Part shown: positions 1 to 8,670 of the stretch, piece after piece
Layout of the letters: each line of letters begins with the position of its first letter
Numbering within the stretch: position 1 is the first letter of the stretch
From: an uncultured Megasphaera sp.
GTDB lineage: Bacteria > Bacillota > Negativicutes > Veillonellales > Megasphaeraceae
Direction of reading: 5' to 3'
Assembly (NCBI GenBank): GCA_900548635.1
Contig: URLP01000023.1
Span: forward strand, 1 to 17,889
Length of the DNA: 17,889 nucleotides
Notes under the pieces: model-generated
Told to the model about the DNA's origin: nothing
Databases searched by the model: none
What the model saw: only the letters and a program-made list of their open reading frames with translations
Made by a program: the position numbers and the translations under genes

Positions 1-328
1 GGACGTTGAGGCAGCCGTAGCGCGGGATGTCGAGGACGGCCTTGGGCAGGATCTTGCCGTAGGCGATGACGATGATCACGTCCGGTGCCAGTTCGCGCAA
101 TTTAGCGATGACGCTTTCGTCACGCATGGAATCAGGCTGGAAGACGGGGAGGCCCAGTTCCAGGGCCTTTTCCTTGACCGGCGAATAGGTCACTTTCTTG
201 CCGCGGCCGCGCTGCTTGTCGGGCTGAGAATAAACAGCCGCGATGTCGTAACCGGCCTGGGCCAGTTTTTCCAGGGACGGGACAGAGAAATCCGGCGTCC
301 CCATGAAGACGATGCGTAACGGTTCCAT
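1..328 (-). CDS. fmt: Methionyl-tRNA formyltransferase (5' part, cut by window edge)
   Basis: Transfers a formyl group from 10-formyl-tetrahydrofolate to Met-tRNA(fMet) in the cytoplasm, for translation initiation. The visible 109 N-terminal residues start MEPLRIVFMGTPDFSVP, the typical opening of the formyltransferase Rossmann fold. They continue with the family features SQPDKQRGRGKK (about 40-51) and APDVIIVIAYGKILP (about 83-97). The SLLPxxRG catalytic region lies outside the window. The ATG overlaps the def stop codon by one base (TAATG), so the two are translationally coupled. This matches the common def-fmt pairing: the product formylates initiator Met and Def removes the formyl group later. 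The gene is incomplete only because the window ends. Confidence 0.95.
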   Translation of the reverse strand, partial: MEPLRIVFMGTPDFSVPSLEKLAQAGYDIAAVYSQPDKQRGRGKKVTYSPVKEKALELGLPVFQPDSMRDESVIAKLRELAPDVIIVIAYGKILPKAVLDIPRYGCLNV

Positions 329-789
329 TAGTCCCCTACTTTCTGTAAATCCGTAGCTTTTTCAATGAAGAGATGACCGTAGAGATGGTCGATTTCGTGC
401 TGGAAAATGCGGGCCAGGAAGCCTTCCGGTTCGTAAATGACGGTCTTGCCGTGGCGCGTCAGGCTGCGGACCTTGATTTTCGAAGCGCGCCGTACTTTGC
501 CGTAGTAGCCGGGGATGCTCAGGCACCCTTCCGTATCGACGTTGGTTTCTTCCGATTTTTCCAGGATTTCCGGATTGATGAGCTCGATCAGGCCGTTGCC
601 GTCATCGAGGACGATGAGCTGCAGCGATTCATTGACCTGCGGTGCAGCCAGGCCGACGCCGTCGGCAGCATACATCGTTTCTGCCATGTCGTCGAGGAGC
701 TTCTTTATATGTTTATTCACTTTTTCTACGGGTTTCGCCGTCGCTTTCAGGACAGGATCCCCTGCTTTAATAATGTTAAGTAATGCCAT
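328..789 (-). CDS. def: Peptide deformylase
   Basis: Metalloenzyme that removes the N-formyl group from nascent proteins. All three signature motifs are present in the 153 residues: GVGLAAPQ (44-51), EGCLS (87-91, Cys89 a metal ligand) and HEIDH (131-135, two His ligands and the catalytic Glu). The length is normal for the short bacterial type. The ATG at 789 is preceded by a good ribosome site (GAGGTG, 798-803) about 8 bases upstream. The 87-base gap to priA contains a TATAAT at 835-840 (minus), but its -35 (TGGTAA) is poor, so an internal promoter is possible but not proven. The gene is followed by fmt with a one-base overlap. Confidence 0.97.
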   Translation of the reverse strand: MALLNIIKAGDPVLKATAKPVEKVNKHIKKLLDDMAETMYAADGVGLAAPQVNESLQLIVLDDGNGLIELINPEILEKSEETNVDTEGCLSIPGYYGKVRRASKIKVRSLTRHGKTVIYEPEGFLARIFQHEIDHLYGHLFIEKATDLQKVGD

Positions 790-876
790 GTAACTTTCAC
801 CTCATTGTACTCGTAAAAATGCTTATTCTATTTTATTATATACTAATATCGCTGTTTTTACCATAGGAAGACGCCC

Positions 877-3257
877 TTATAAGGGATCGACATCGATGAT
901 GACACCGCTCTGCCAGCAGGCCGGCAGGTGCTGCATGGCCAGTTTAACCGCCGTCAAATCGTCTCCCGTCAGAGTCAGGACGAGGCGGTACTTGCCGCGT
1001 ATCTTCTTGATGATGTCCTCATAGGGTCCGATGACTGCGACGGCTTCGCCGTGTTCCTTATTCCAGGCATGAAGAGCCGCAGCGACGTCGTTCGCCTTGC
1101 GCCAGACCGCGGTCTCGTCTTCATCGGTGACGAGAATCTTGGCCATTTCCTGAAACGGCGGATAGCCCAGTTCGCGGCGGGCTTCGATTTCCTGGTCGTA
1201 AAAGGCCTTGTAATCCTGGCGGGCTGCGCACTGGATGGCATAGTGGTCCGGTGCATAGGTCTGCATGACGACGCGGCCCGGGACATCACCGCGGCCGGCA
1301 CGGCCCGCAGCCTGGGTCAGGAGCTGGAACGTCCGCTCACCGGCCCAGTAGGCCGGAAGATTGAGCAGACTGTCGGCAGAAAGGATGCCGACGGCGCTGA
1401 CACCGGGGAAATCGTGGCCTTTGGCGACCATCTGCGTCCCCAGGAGGATATCGTATTCATGACTCCGGAAGGCTTCGATGATGCGGTCGCCGCTGTGCTT
1501 GCGCCGCGTCGTATCCTGATCGAGGCGGACGATGCGCGCCGTTGGCAGAAGCTCGTGAAGCTGGGCTTCGACTTTTTCCGTACCGCTGCCGAAGAATTTG
1601 ATGTACTTGCTGCCGCACGACGGGCAGACCGTGGGAATCGGCTTTTCAGCATCGCAGTAATGACAGCGCATTTTCTCTGCCTGGCGGTGGTAAACCATGG
1701 CAACGTCGCATGTATCGCACTTGACGACGTAGCCGCACTTGCGGCACATGACGAAGGTCGAGAAGCCGCGGCGGTTGAGGAGTACAATAGCTTGCTGCTT
1801 CGCCACCAGCGTCGCCTGCAAAAGGTCCAGGAGCGCATCAGAAACGACGCGGTAGTTGCCGCGGGCTAATTCGTCGCGCATGTCGACGACCTGGACGCTC
1901 GGCAAAGGACGTTTGCCGACGCGCTCCTTCAGTTCCACCAGGACGTAGTCGCCGTGCAGGGCCCGGTAGTAGTCGCCCAGGGCCGGTGTAGCACTGCCCA
2001 AGATGACGGGACAGCCATAATATTCCGCCCGCCTGCGGGCGACGGCGACGGCGTGATAGCGCGGCGCTTCGTCCTGTTTATACGAGCTGTCGTGGGCTTC
2101 GTCGACGATGATAAGGCCGAGGGACTGGGCGGCCGTGAAGACCGCCGAGCGGGCGCCGATGCAGATATGGCTCGTGCCGCTTTGCATGCGCAGCCAGTTG
2201 TTGCGCTTCTCACCCTGTGAGAGCTGACTGTGCATGACGACGACATCGTCACCGAAACGGCGCAGGAAACGGCGGACGATCTGACCCGTGAGGGCGATTT
2301 CCGGCACGAGGACGACGACCTGCTGTCCTCTTTCCAGGACCTGAGCGGCGAGGTGCATGTAGACTTCTGTCTTGCCGCTGCCTGTGACGCCGTGAAGGAC
2401 GTAGGTTTTACCTGTTTTATCGCTTCCGATAACTTTAACTGCCTTTTCCTGTTCCGCCGTCAGCGTCAGCGGTGCATCCCCCTGCATGCTTGGCAGGATG
2501 TTCGCTGTCCGTGTCGGACGCTGGGACCAGCGTGCCAGGCCCGTCGCACAGAGGCGGCGCATGAGGTCGCGGCTGAAGCCTTCTTTCTGCCAGTACGATA
2601 CCGGCGCTTCGCCCTTCTCTTTCAAAGCCGCCAACAGCGCCTGCTGACGGCGGCGGCCATGCAGGATGTCTTCGTTGTCGTCCGCAGCAAAGGAGAGCCA
2701 GTCTTCCATTTTATCTTTTATCTGGTTCCGATAACTTATATGATTGATAAGGACTTTATCTTTCAGGGCCTGTTCGACGGCAGCGTCCCCGAATTTGCGC
2801 CCCAGTGTCCCTTTCTCTACCTCTCCCCTCTCGGCGACATAGGCCTGGAGCTGCGTCTGCTGCGGCCCCTGCGGCGCCGTCGGTCCTAAGGAAAGGACGG
2901 CGCGGCGGATAAGGCCTTTCTTGTCGATCATGAAGAGGCGCAAAGCATCGGAGAGATTGCAGACATAGTAGTCGCGGATCCAGAGGGCTGTGCGGATCAT
3001 TTCTTCCTGAAAGCCCGTCTGCGTCGACAAGAGGCCTTCGATGGGCTTTAGTTCAAAGGCCGGCGCCTCGTCGAGATGCTCGCGCAGGGCGACGACGATG
3101 CCCTCTTCGCGGCGTGCCCGAAAGGCACGAGGACGCGGCTGCCAATGCGGACGTCGAGATGATCCGGCACGATATAGGAAAAGGTCTGCTGTAGGCGTTT
3201 CGCCGTCGTATTGATGATGATTTCGGCGATTTTGCTGCCTTCTGGTGTTTCTGACAT
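877..3257 (-). pseudogene. priA: Primosomal protein N' (PriA helicase), frameshifted near codon 46
   Basis: PriA is a superfamily 2 DNA helicase that reloads the replisome at stalled forks. The start at 3257 (MSETPEGSKIAEIII) has an AAAGGA ribosome site 9 bases upstream and reads a normal 3'-DNA-binding domain up to VLVPFG. The frame then fails at a GGG run (CCC at 3117-3119). The continuation, RREEGIVVAL and everything after it, lies in another frame. One extra G would rejoin them as VLVPFGARREEGIVV and give about 793 residues, a normal length. In repaired numbering the rest is intact: Walker A GVTGSGKT (about 290-297), DEAH (about 386-389), eight zinc-binding Cys (about 505-548) and the motif V/VI region with LLGTQMVAKG and QAAGRAGR. 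The longer in-frame reading from 3315 starts inside a hairpin repeat and has no PriA-like N-terminus. Either a real inactivating deletion or a sequencing error. Confidence 0.9.
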
Positions 3258-3286
3258 CAGGATACATCCTTTCTCGTAAAAGTTTA

Positions 3287-3333
3287 TAGTTTTTAGTTTT
3301 TAGTTTACACTGCAAACTAAAAACTACAAACTA
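3287..3333. repeat. Long AT-rich inverted repeat upstream of priA
   Basis: The left arm (3287-3306) and right arm (3314-3333) pair over 20 bases with one mismatch around a 7-base loop. The arms are built from an AGTTTTT-type unit. It lies between the metK terminator and the priA start and has no T tract of its own beyond the repeat, so it is not an obvious terminator. It may be a dispersed intergenic element or a cruciform/RNA stem in the priA leader. Confidence 0.75.
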
Positions 3334-3335
3334 AG

Positions 3336-3374
3336 AAAAAAGGAGCTGCCGCACGAAGCGGCGAGCCCCTTTTT
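3336..3374 (-). terminator. metK rho-independent terminator
   Basis: A GC-rich stem (GCTGCCGC paired with GCGGCGAGC, one bulge) around an ACGAA loop is flanked by an A run on one side and a T run on the other. It can therefore terminate on either strand. It sits 43 bases after the metK stop and separates metK transcription from priA. Confidence 0.85.
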
Positions 3375-3416
3375 CATTGGTGATTTTCAGTTTATCCTCA
3401 GCTGAGAATGCCGCTC

Positions 3417-4607
<1,191 letters not shown>

Positions 4608-4621
4608 GAAAAATCCTCCTT

Positions 4622-4659
4622 AAAAAAAATTCCCCTCATTCATGACTTCATGAGAGGGG
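4622..4659 (-). terminator. Attenuator terminator of the metK SAM riboswitch
   Basis: On the minus strand, CCCCTC (4654-4659) pairs with GAGGGG (4632-4637). The stem is extended by two TCATGA blocks and followed by a run of eight T. The 5' arm can alternatively pair with the GATGGGG at the 3' side of the aptamer's P1 (4669-4675), giving a mutually exclusive antiterminator. SAM binding should stabilise P1, free the terminator and stop transcription before metK. Confidence 0.9.
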
Positions 4660-4670
4660 CTTCCTAATCC

Positions 4671-4765
4671 CCATCTGCCAGTACATTACTGCTGGAATTA
4701 GCACCTTTCATAAGTGAAGGTTGCTGCGACATCATAAGGCCAGTCCCTCCGTCGTCTCTTGATGG
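4671..4765 (-). promoter_or_regulatory. SAM-I (S-box) riboswitch aptamer controlling metK
   Basis: The minus-strand leader has the S-box core in order: P1 5' strand CCATC (4761-4765), then CAAGAGA, GGAGGGACTGGCC, a GCAGCAACC segment, and the P1 3' strand GATGG (4671-4675). These are the conserved kink-turn and SAM-binding elements of the SAM-I family. The location directly before metK, with a terminator following, is the standard arrangement in Firmicutes. Predicted mode is transcriptional OFF upon SAM binding. Confidence 0.95.
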
Positions 4766-4788
4766 TTCTTTATTTGGTTTGCTTATCC

Positions 4789-4817
4789 ATTATAATTCAA
4801 GTCTGTTCATTTTGCAA
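4789..4817 (-). promoter_or_regulatory. Sigma-A promoter of metK
   Basis: TTGCAA (-35, 4812-4817) and TATAAT (-10, 4789-4794) are separated by exactly 17 bases. Transcription would start near 4782, just upstream of the riboswitch. Confidence 0.85.
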
Positions 4818-4847
4818 GTATTTTTTATCAAAAAGTATCCACTTTAC

Positions 4848-4877
4848 TGGACGTTCCCCTACGAGCAGGTTTATAAT
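4848..4877 (+). promoter_or_regulatory. Possible promoter of the DUF2325-like gene
   Basis: A consensus TATAAT (4872-4877) has a weak -35 (TGGACG, 4848-4853) at 18 bases. It faces the divergent gene that starts at 4907 and lies back to back with the metK promoter. Confidence 0.5.
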
Positions 4878-4906
4878 GTGTACATACGAAAGAAAGGATG
4901 ATTATT

Positions 4907-6142
4907 ATGACCAAGTTGCGGCCGAGAGATATATTTTTCAACGACCCTTACTTTGACTATGCCGAAAACAGTAAGCCTGCCGACCTTCGCCTGGCCAAGC
5001 GAGTGGAAATCCTGGGGAAATGGTACAAGACCCAGTCCCTGGTGGCAGAGCTTCTGCTGCATGAAAGCCTGACCTTCAGCCGTCATGTCGGCACGGAGAA
5101 GGAAGATGCCCTGCACTTGCGCATTTACGAACGGACGCCGGACCGGCTCCTGATCAATACGTATTATACGGCGAAAGCCAATCCCGACGAAATCTACGCC
5201 GGTACGATCCATATCGAACGCTACTCGATATCCCAGACCATGGATAACGTCTCCTACATGGGCATCATCGACCTCCTGATGCTCAAGACCGACGATAAGC
5301 TCCTTGAACTGAGCGACGTCTTCGAAGACATCCAGAAAGCCAAGCACACGGCGGCCCACGCCCTAGGCATCTACCTGATGGCCATTTATGACCGCCCCTG
5401 GTCCAATGAGGATAACGGCGCCAAAGAAACGCCGGCCATGATGCTGGGCAAGGAAAAGGAAGAACTGCTCCAGCTGCGCCAGGAAAAAGCCCAGCTCGAC
5501 GCGGACAAGGAAGAACTCCTGCGCCTGCGCATGGAAGCCAAGAACCGCCAGAACGTCCTGGCCGAACTGGAACGGCTGCGCCAGGACCTGGATGCGGAAA
5601 AAGCCGGCCGCGAAGAAGACCGCAAGAAATATGAAGACAAGCTCCGCGAAAAGGAACAATACATCGAAAAAATCAAGGATACGGCGTCCAAACAGGTCGC
5701 TGAACTCCTGGCCCTGCGCAAGGAACTGAAGAAGCGCCAGCCCGCCCAGCCGTCGCCGCTGGAAAGCGTAGCTCCGGAAAAAAAGGCCCCGCCAAAAGAC
5801 CGCGGCCTGGACCTGCCGTCCTTCATGACCCAGCGCGACTATACGCGCAGCCTGGACCGCTTCCTCAGGGGGCGCCAGATTGCCCTGGCCGGCGGCGACC
5901 CGGACTGGCAGCGCCGTGTCCAGCGCCGTTTCGGCGCCGTCGTCCTCATCAGCGGCCGCCCCGGTGATGACAGGATGCTGAAAGAATCGACGCTCCTCGT
6001 CCTCAACATGGAAGACGGCAAGACGCCCGTCATCCGCTGGGCCGTAACAGAAGCCAAAGAAAAAGGCTGCCCGATTCTCACCATCGGACCGACCAACCTC
6101 AACGGCTTCGCCAAAGCCGTCATTGAATATGTGAAGAAGTAA
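4907..6142 (+). CDS. Coiled-coil protein with DUF2325-like C-terminal domain
   Basis: A 411-residue cytoplasmic protein without signal peptide or membrane span. The ATG at 4907 is preferred over one at 4898, because the ribosome site (AAAGGA, ending 4898) overlaps the earlier ATG and sits 8 bases before the later one. Residues 1-165 form a globular part I do not recognise. About 172-275 is a strong Glu/Lys/Leu heptad coiled coil, followed by a Pro-rich linker to about 300. Residues about 310-411 (RQIALAGGDPDWQRRV, VVLISGRPGDDRML, CPILTIGPTNL) resemble DUF2325, a small Rossmann-like domain found fused to varied N-termini. It is a monocistronic gene, the only plus-strand gene in the window, placed within the split yicC-fmt cluster. 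Function unknown. Confidence 0.85.
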   Translation: MTKLRPRDIFFNDPYFDYAENSKPADLRLAKRVEILGKWYKTQSLVAELLLHESLTFSRHVGTEKEDALHLRIYERTPDRLLINTYYTAKANPDEIYAGTIHIERYSISQTMDNVSYMGIIDLLMLKTDDKLLELSDVFEDIQKAKHTAAHALGIYLMAIYDRPWSNEDNGAKETPAMMLGKEKEELLQLRQEKAQLDADKEELLRLRMEAKNRQNVLAELERLRQDLDAEKAGREEDRKKYEDKLREKEQYIEKIKDTASKQVAELLALRKELKKRQPAQPSPLESVAPEKKAPPKDRGLDLPSFMTQRDYTRSLDRFLRGRQIALAGGDPDWQRRVQRRFGAVVLISGRPGDDRMLKESTLLVLNMEDGKTPVIRWAVTEAKEKGCPILTIGPTNLNGFAKAVIEYVKK

Positions 6143-6172
6143 GGAAGTGCCGTTTTATACGACACTTCCTTA
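6140..6172. repeat. Hairpin overlapping the stop of the DUF2325-like gene
   Basis: A perfect 10-base stem (6140-6149 with 6163-6172) that includes the TAA stop codon, with a short inner CG pair and an A/T loop. No T tract follows, so on its own it is more likely an mRNA end-stabilising stem than a full terminator. The real terminator is the palindrome at 6237-6271. Confidence 0.6.
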
Positions 6173-6296
6173 CGTGGTTCGTTTGGCGTGGTTCGTTTGC
6201 CGAAACGACACGAGCTCGCTGACGCATCGCTTATACAAAAAGGCTTGCCGCTTAAAGCGGCAAGCCTTTTTAACGCCAAACGGCAAACGAACCACG
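6173..6296. repeat. Nested direct and inverted repeats around the intergenic terminator
   Basis: The 13-base unit CGTGGTTCGTTTG occurs twice in direct orientation (6173-6185 and 6187-6199). A 16-base extension of the second copy (6187-6202) recurs inverted at 6281-6296. The inverted pair encloses the terminator palindrome, giving a hairpin within a hairpin. No gene lies in this 167-base gap. Confidence 0.8.
6237..6271. terminator. Bidirectional terminator between convergent genes
   Basis: A near-perfect 17-base palindrome, with A run, GGCTTGCCGC stem, AAGCGGCAAGCC and T run, has a very short centre. It can terminate the plus-strand DUF2325-like gene and the minus-strand coaBC operon. Confidence 0.93.
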
Positions 6297-6309
6297 GCGC
6301 TGCAAGCGC

Positions 6310-7518
6310 CTATTTTTTATCCATGATCGCCGCGGCGCGGGCGACGATGATTGAGGCCAGTTCGTCTTTATCCATTTTTTCCAGGGGTTCCTGGGAGCCG
6401 TCCGGGAAAAGGAGAGTCGCGATGTTCGTCGTGCCTTTGAAGCCGGCGCCTTCGGCGCTGACGTCGTTGGCGACGAGCATGTCGAGGTTCTTCTTCTTCA
6501 GCTTCTTCATGCCGTATTCGAGGACGTTCGTCGTTTCCGCGGCAAAGCCGACCAGGGTCTGATGAGTCTTGCGCTGGCCCAAGCCGTAGAGGATATCCGG
6601 GTTCTTGGCCATTTCCAGAGTCAATGTATCATCGTTCTTCTTGATCTTGTTTTCTGCCGGATGGGCCGAACGGTAATCGGCGACGGCAGCGGCCTTGATG
6701 ACTAAGTCGCAGTCGTCATAATACGAATCGACGGCTTCTTTCATGTCCTTCGTGCTGCCCACATCGATGCGGCGCGCCAGACCGACAGGCGTCTTCAGGT
6801 TGTCCGTCGTCCCAGCGACGAGGGTGACGTCAGCGCCGGCCATGACCGCGGCTTTAGCGATGGCAAAGCCCATACGGCCGCTGGAATGGTTGCCGATGAA
6901 GCGGACCGGGTCAATCGGTTCGCGCGTACCGCCGGCCGTAACGATGACCTTCTTCCCTTTCAGGAGGTCATTACGACAAGCAAGGACTTCGATCCAGTCG
7001 ACAATCGTATCCGGTTCAGGCAGGCGGCCGATACCGTCGATGCCGCAGGCCAGATGGCCGCTGTCGGGGGCAATGAGATGGTAGCCGAATTTCTTCAGCT
7101 TCGCCATATTGTCCTGCGTAATCGGATTGAGGTACATATTCGTATTCATGGCCGGGGCGATGAGGACCGGTGCCGTCGTGGCCATGACCGTCGTCGAGAG
7201 CATGTCGTCGGCGATGCCGTTGGCGATCTTGCCGATGATGTCGGCCGTCGCCGGGGCGATGACGAAGACGTCGGCCCAGCGTGCCAGGGCGATGTGTTCG
7301 ACATTGAATTCCGGTACGTCGTCGAACATGGAGACGGCCACGGGATTGCCCGAGATTTCCCGCATCGTCAGCGGCGTAATCAGCTTCGTCGCATGGTCCG
7401 TCATGATGCATTTCACGTCGGCGCCGCGCTTGCGGAGCTGACTGGCTATCGATGCGGCCTTAAAAGCAGCAATGCCGCCGGTAATACCTAAGACAACCTT
7501 CTTATTTTCCAGACTCAT
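6310..7518 (-). CDS. coaBC: Bifunctional phosphopantothenoylcysteine decarboxylase / phosphopantothenate-cysteine ligase
   Basis: Catalyses two consecutive steps of coenzyme A synthesis. The ligase (CoaB) joins cysteine to 4'-phosphopantothenate using CTP, and the FMN-dependent decarboxylase (CoaC) makes 4'-phosphopantetheine. In the 402 residues the CoaC half has GITGGIAAFKA (11-21, flavin binding), His75, PAMN (122-125) and the clamp LACGIDGIGRLPEP with the catalytic Cys158. The CoaB half begins near 190 with VTAGGTREPIDPVRFIGN and HSSGRMG, and contains KKNDDTL and VGFAAET. Start ATG at 7518 has a G-rich ribosome site. It is the last gene of the yicC operon, 14 bases after rpoZ, and ends at the bidirectional terminator. 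Confidence 0.97.
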   Translation of the reverse strand: MSLENKKVVLGITGGIAAFKAASIASQLRKRGADVKCIMTDHATKLITPLTMREISGNPVAVSMFDDVPEFNVEHIALARWADVFVIAPATADIIGKIANGIADDMLSTTVMATTAPVLIAPAMNTNMYLNPITQDNMAKLKKFGYHLIAPDSGHLACGIDGIGRLPEPDTIVDWIEVLACRNDLLKGKKVIVTAGGTREPIDPVRFIGNHSSGRMGFAIAKAAVMAGADVTLVAGTTDNLKTPVGLARRIDVGSTKDMKEAVDSYYDDCDLVIKAAAVADYRSAHPAENKIKKNDDTLTLEMAKNPDILYGLGQRKTHQTLVGFAAETTNVLEYGMKKLKKKNLDMLVANDVSAEGAGFKGTTNIATLLFPDGSQEPLEKMDKDELASIIVARAAAIMDKK

Positions 7519-7532
7519 GGGAATCGCCCCCC

Positions 7533-7742
7533 TTATTTGATGCCGTCACGCGGTGCTTCGTAAGTAATCTTGCCCTGGTCGATTTCTTCCATGGCAATGG
7601 AAACGACTTTCGTCGTATCGACATCGACGAGGGGTTCATCGCCGTCCGTCAGCTGACGGGCCCGTTTTGCTGCGAGCGTAACGAGGGTGTATTTGCTGTC
7701 TACTTTGGTCATCAAAGATTCAAGGGTCGGTTTAATTAACAT
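7533..7742 (-). CDS. rpoZ: DNA-directed RNA polymerase omega subunit
   Basis: A 69-residue subunit that helps fold and assemble the beta' subunit of RNA polymerase. The order LIKPTLESLMTKVDSKY, then LAAKRARQL, then a VVSIAMEEI segment is the conserved omega pattern. The ribosome site AGGAGA is 8 bases before the ATG. It lies 15 bases after gmk, in the same order (gmk-rpoZ-coaBC) as in most Firmicutes. Confidence 0.95.
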   Translation of the reverse strand: MLIKPTLESLMTKVDSKYTLVTLAAKRARQLTDGDEPLVDVDTTKVVSIAMEEIDQGKITYEAPRDGIK

Positions 7743-7757
7743 AGTTCATCTCTCCTA

Positions 7758-8372
7758 TTATTTGTACAATTCCTTCGTGTGGGCAATGCGGTGAATGTTG
7801 CGCGTCACCCGGCACTGTTCGGCTTTCAAAATCGACGCCGCTTCATCGACGGCTTTATTAAGATTGTCGTTGACGACGACATAATCATAATGATCGATCC
7901 AGTCCAGTTCCGCCCGGGCCTTCGCGAGGCGTCCGGCAATGACGTCATCCGAATCGGTATGACGGCCGCGCAGGCGCTTTTCCAGTACTTCCCGGCTGGG
8001 CGGCACGACATAGATGAAGACGCCCTGGGGATACTTTTCCTTGACCTGCATGGCTCCCTGGATATCGATTTCCAGCATGACATGCTTGCCTTCTTCGAGC
8101 ATCTGATAGACGTACTTCTTCGGCGTGCCGTAGTAGTGATCATAGACCTTAGCATGTTCCAAAAAAGCATCTTCTGCCAGCAATTCTTCAAAGCGCGCGT
8201 TGTCTGCGAAATAGTAATTGACGCCGTCCACTTCGCCGGGCCGCGGCTTGCGGGTCGTCATGGAAATCGAATACTGGATATTCGGGAACTGTTCGCGCAG
8301 GGCCGAACAAATCGTCCCCTTCCCGGCTCCGGACGGGCCGGATACAACGATGAGCAATCCGGAATCATTCAT
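7758..8372 (-). CDS. gmk: Guanylate kinase
   Basis: Phosphorylates GMP to GDP with ATP. The 204-residue protein has the P-loop GPSGAGKGT (12-20), the GMP-binding SMTTRKPRPGEVDGVNYYF segment, and the lid region with LEKRLRGRHTDSDDVIAGRL. The open reading frame extends upstream to 8633, but that part is an out-of-frame shadow of remA. The ATG at 8372 matches the family's N-terminus and has an AAGGAG ribosome site 7 bases away. It begins 4 bases after the remA stop, within the operon. Confidence 0.97.
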   Translation of the reverse strand: MNDSGLLIVVSGPSGAGKGTICSALREQFPNIQYSISMTTRKPRPGEVDGVNYYFADNARFEELLAEDAFLEHAKVYDHYYGTPKKYVYQMLEEGKHVMLEIDIQGAMQVKEKYPQGVFIYVVPPSREVLEKRLRGRHTDSDDVIAGRLAKARAELDWIDHYDYVVVNDNLNKAVDEAASILKAEQCRVTRNIHRIAHTKELYK

Positions 8373-8376
8373 AATA

Positions 8377-8670
8377 TTACTCCTTTTCTTCTTCTCCTGG
8401 TGCTTCAGTGTCATCAAAATCGTCACCGACAGGGATGATGCGGTGGGAAATCGTCTCCGGCTGCAGGGCCGAAAGGACGACCCAGCCGTTATCCATGACC
8501 AGGACGGAGCGCGTTTTGCGGCCAAAAGTCGCATCGATGAGCGTCCCGCCGTCGCGGGCGTCCTGGACGAGGCGTTTGATTGGCGCCGATTCAGGAGCAA
8601 TAATCGCGACGACTTTATCACCCATGACGACATTGCCGAAGCCGATATTCAATAAATTAAAATTCATCAT
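8377..8670 (-). CDS. remA: RemA-like extracellular-matrix regulator (DUF370)
   Basis: A 97-residue DNA-binding protein of the RemA/DUF370 family. In Bacillus subtilis RemA activates biofilm matrix and osmoprotection genes by wrapping DNA as an oligomer. Seen here: an N-terminal MNFNLLNIGFGNVV, then APESAPIKRLVQDAR and GRKTRSVLVMDNGWVVLSAL, all characteristic. An acidic tail (DDFDDTEAPGEEEKE) is appended. The start overlaps the yicC stop (ATGATGA; either of two adjacent ATGs). Position between yicC and gmk is the standard one. The role in this organism is inferred from the family only. Confidence 0.9.
   Translation of the reverse strand: MMNFNLLNIGFGNVVMGDKVVAIIAPESAPIKRLVQDARDGGTLIDATFGRKTRSVLVMDNGWVVLSALQPETISHRIIPVGDDFDDTEAPGEEEKE

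Noticed and set aside
928..1869. Plus-strand open frame of 313 codons antisense to priA
   Set aside because: It is a GC-driven shadow of the PriA zinc and helicase regions; no ribosome site or family features.
3110..3125. Programmed -1 frameshift in priA
   Set aside because: The site TTTCGGG is not an X-XXY-YYZ slippery heptamer and I see no downstream stimulatory structure typical of recoding; a deletion or read error is simpler.
8373..8633. N-terminal extension of guanylate kinase
   Set aside because: The extra 87 codons lie out of frame over remA, are Ser/Arg-rich shadow sequence, and the ribosome site and family N-terminus point to the ATG at 8372.
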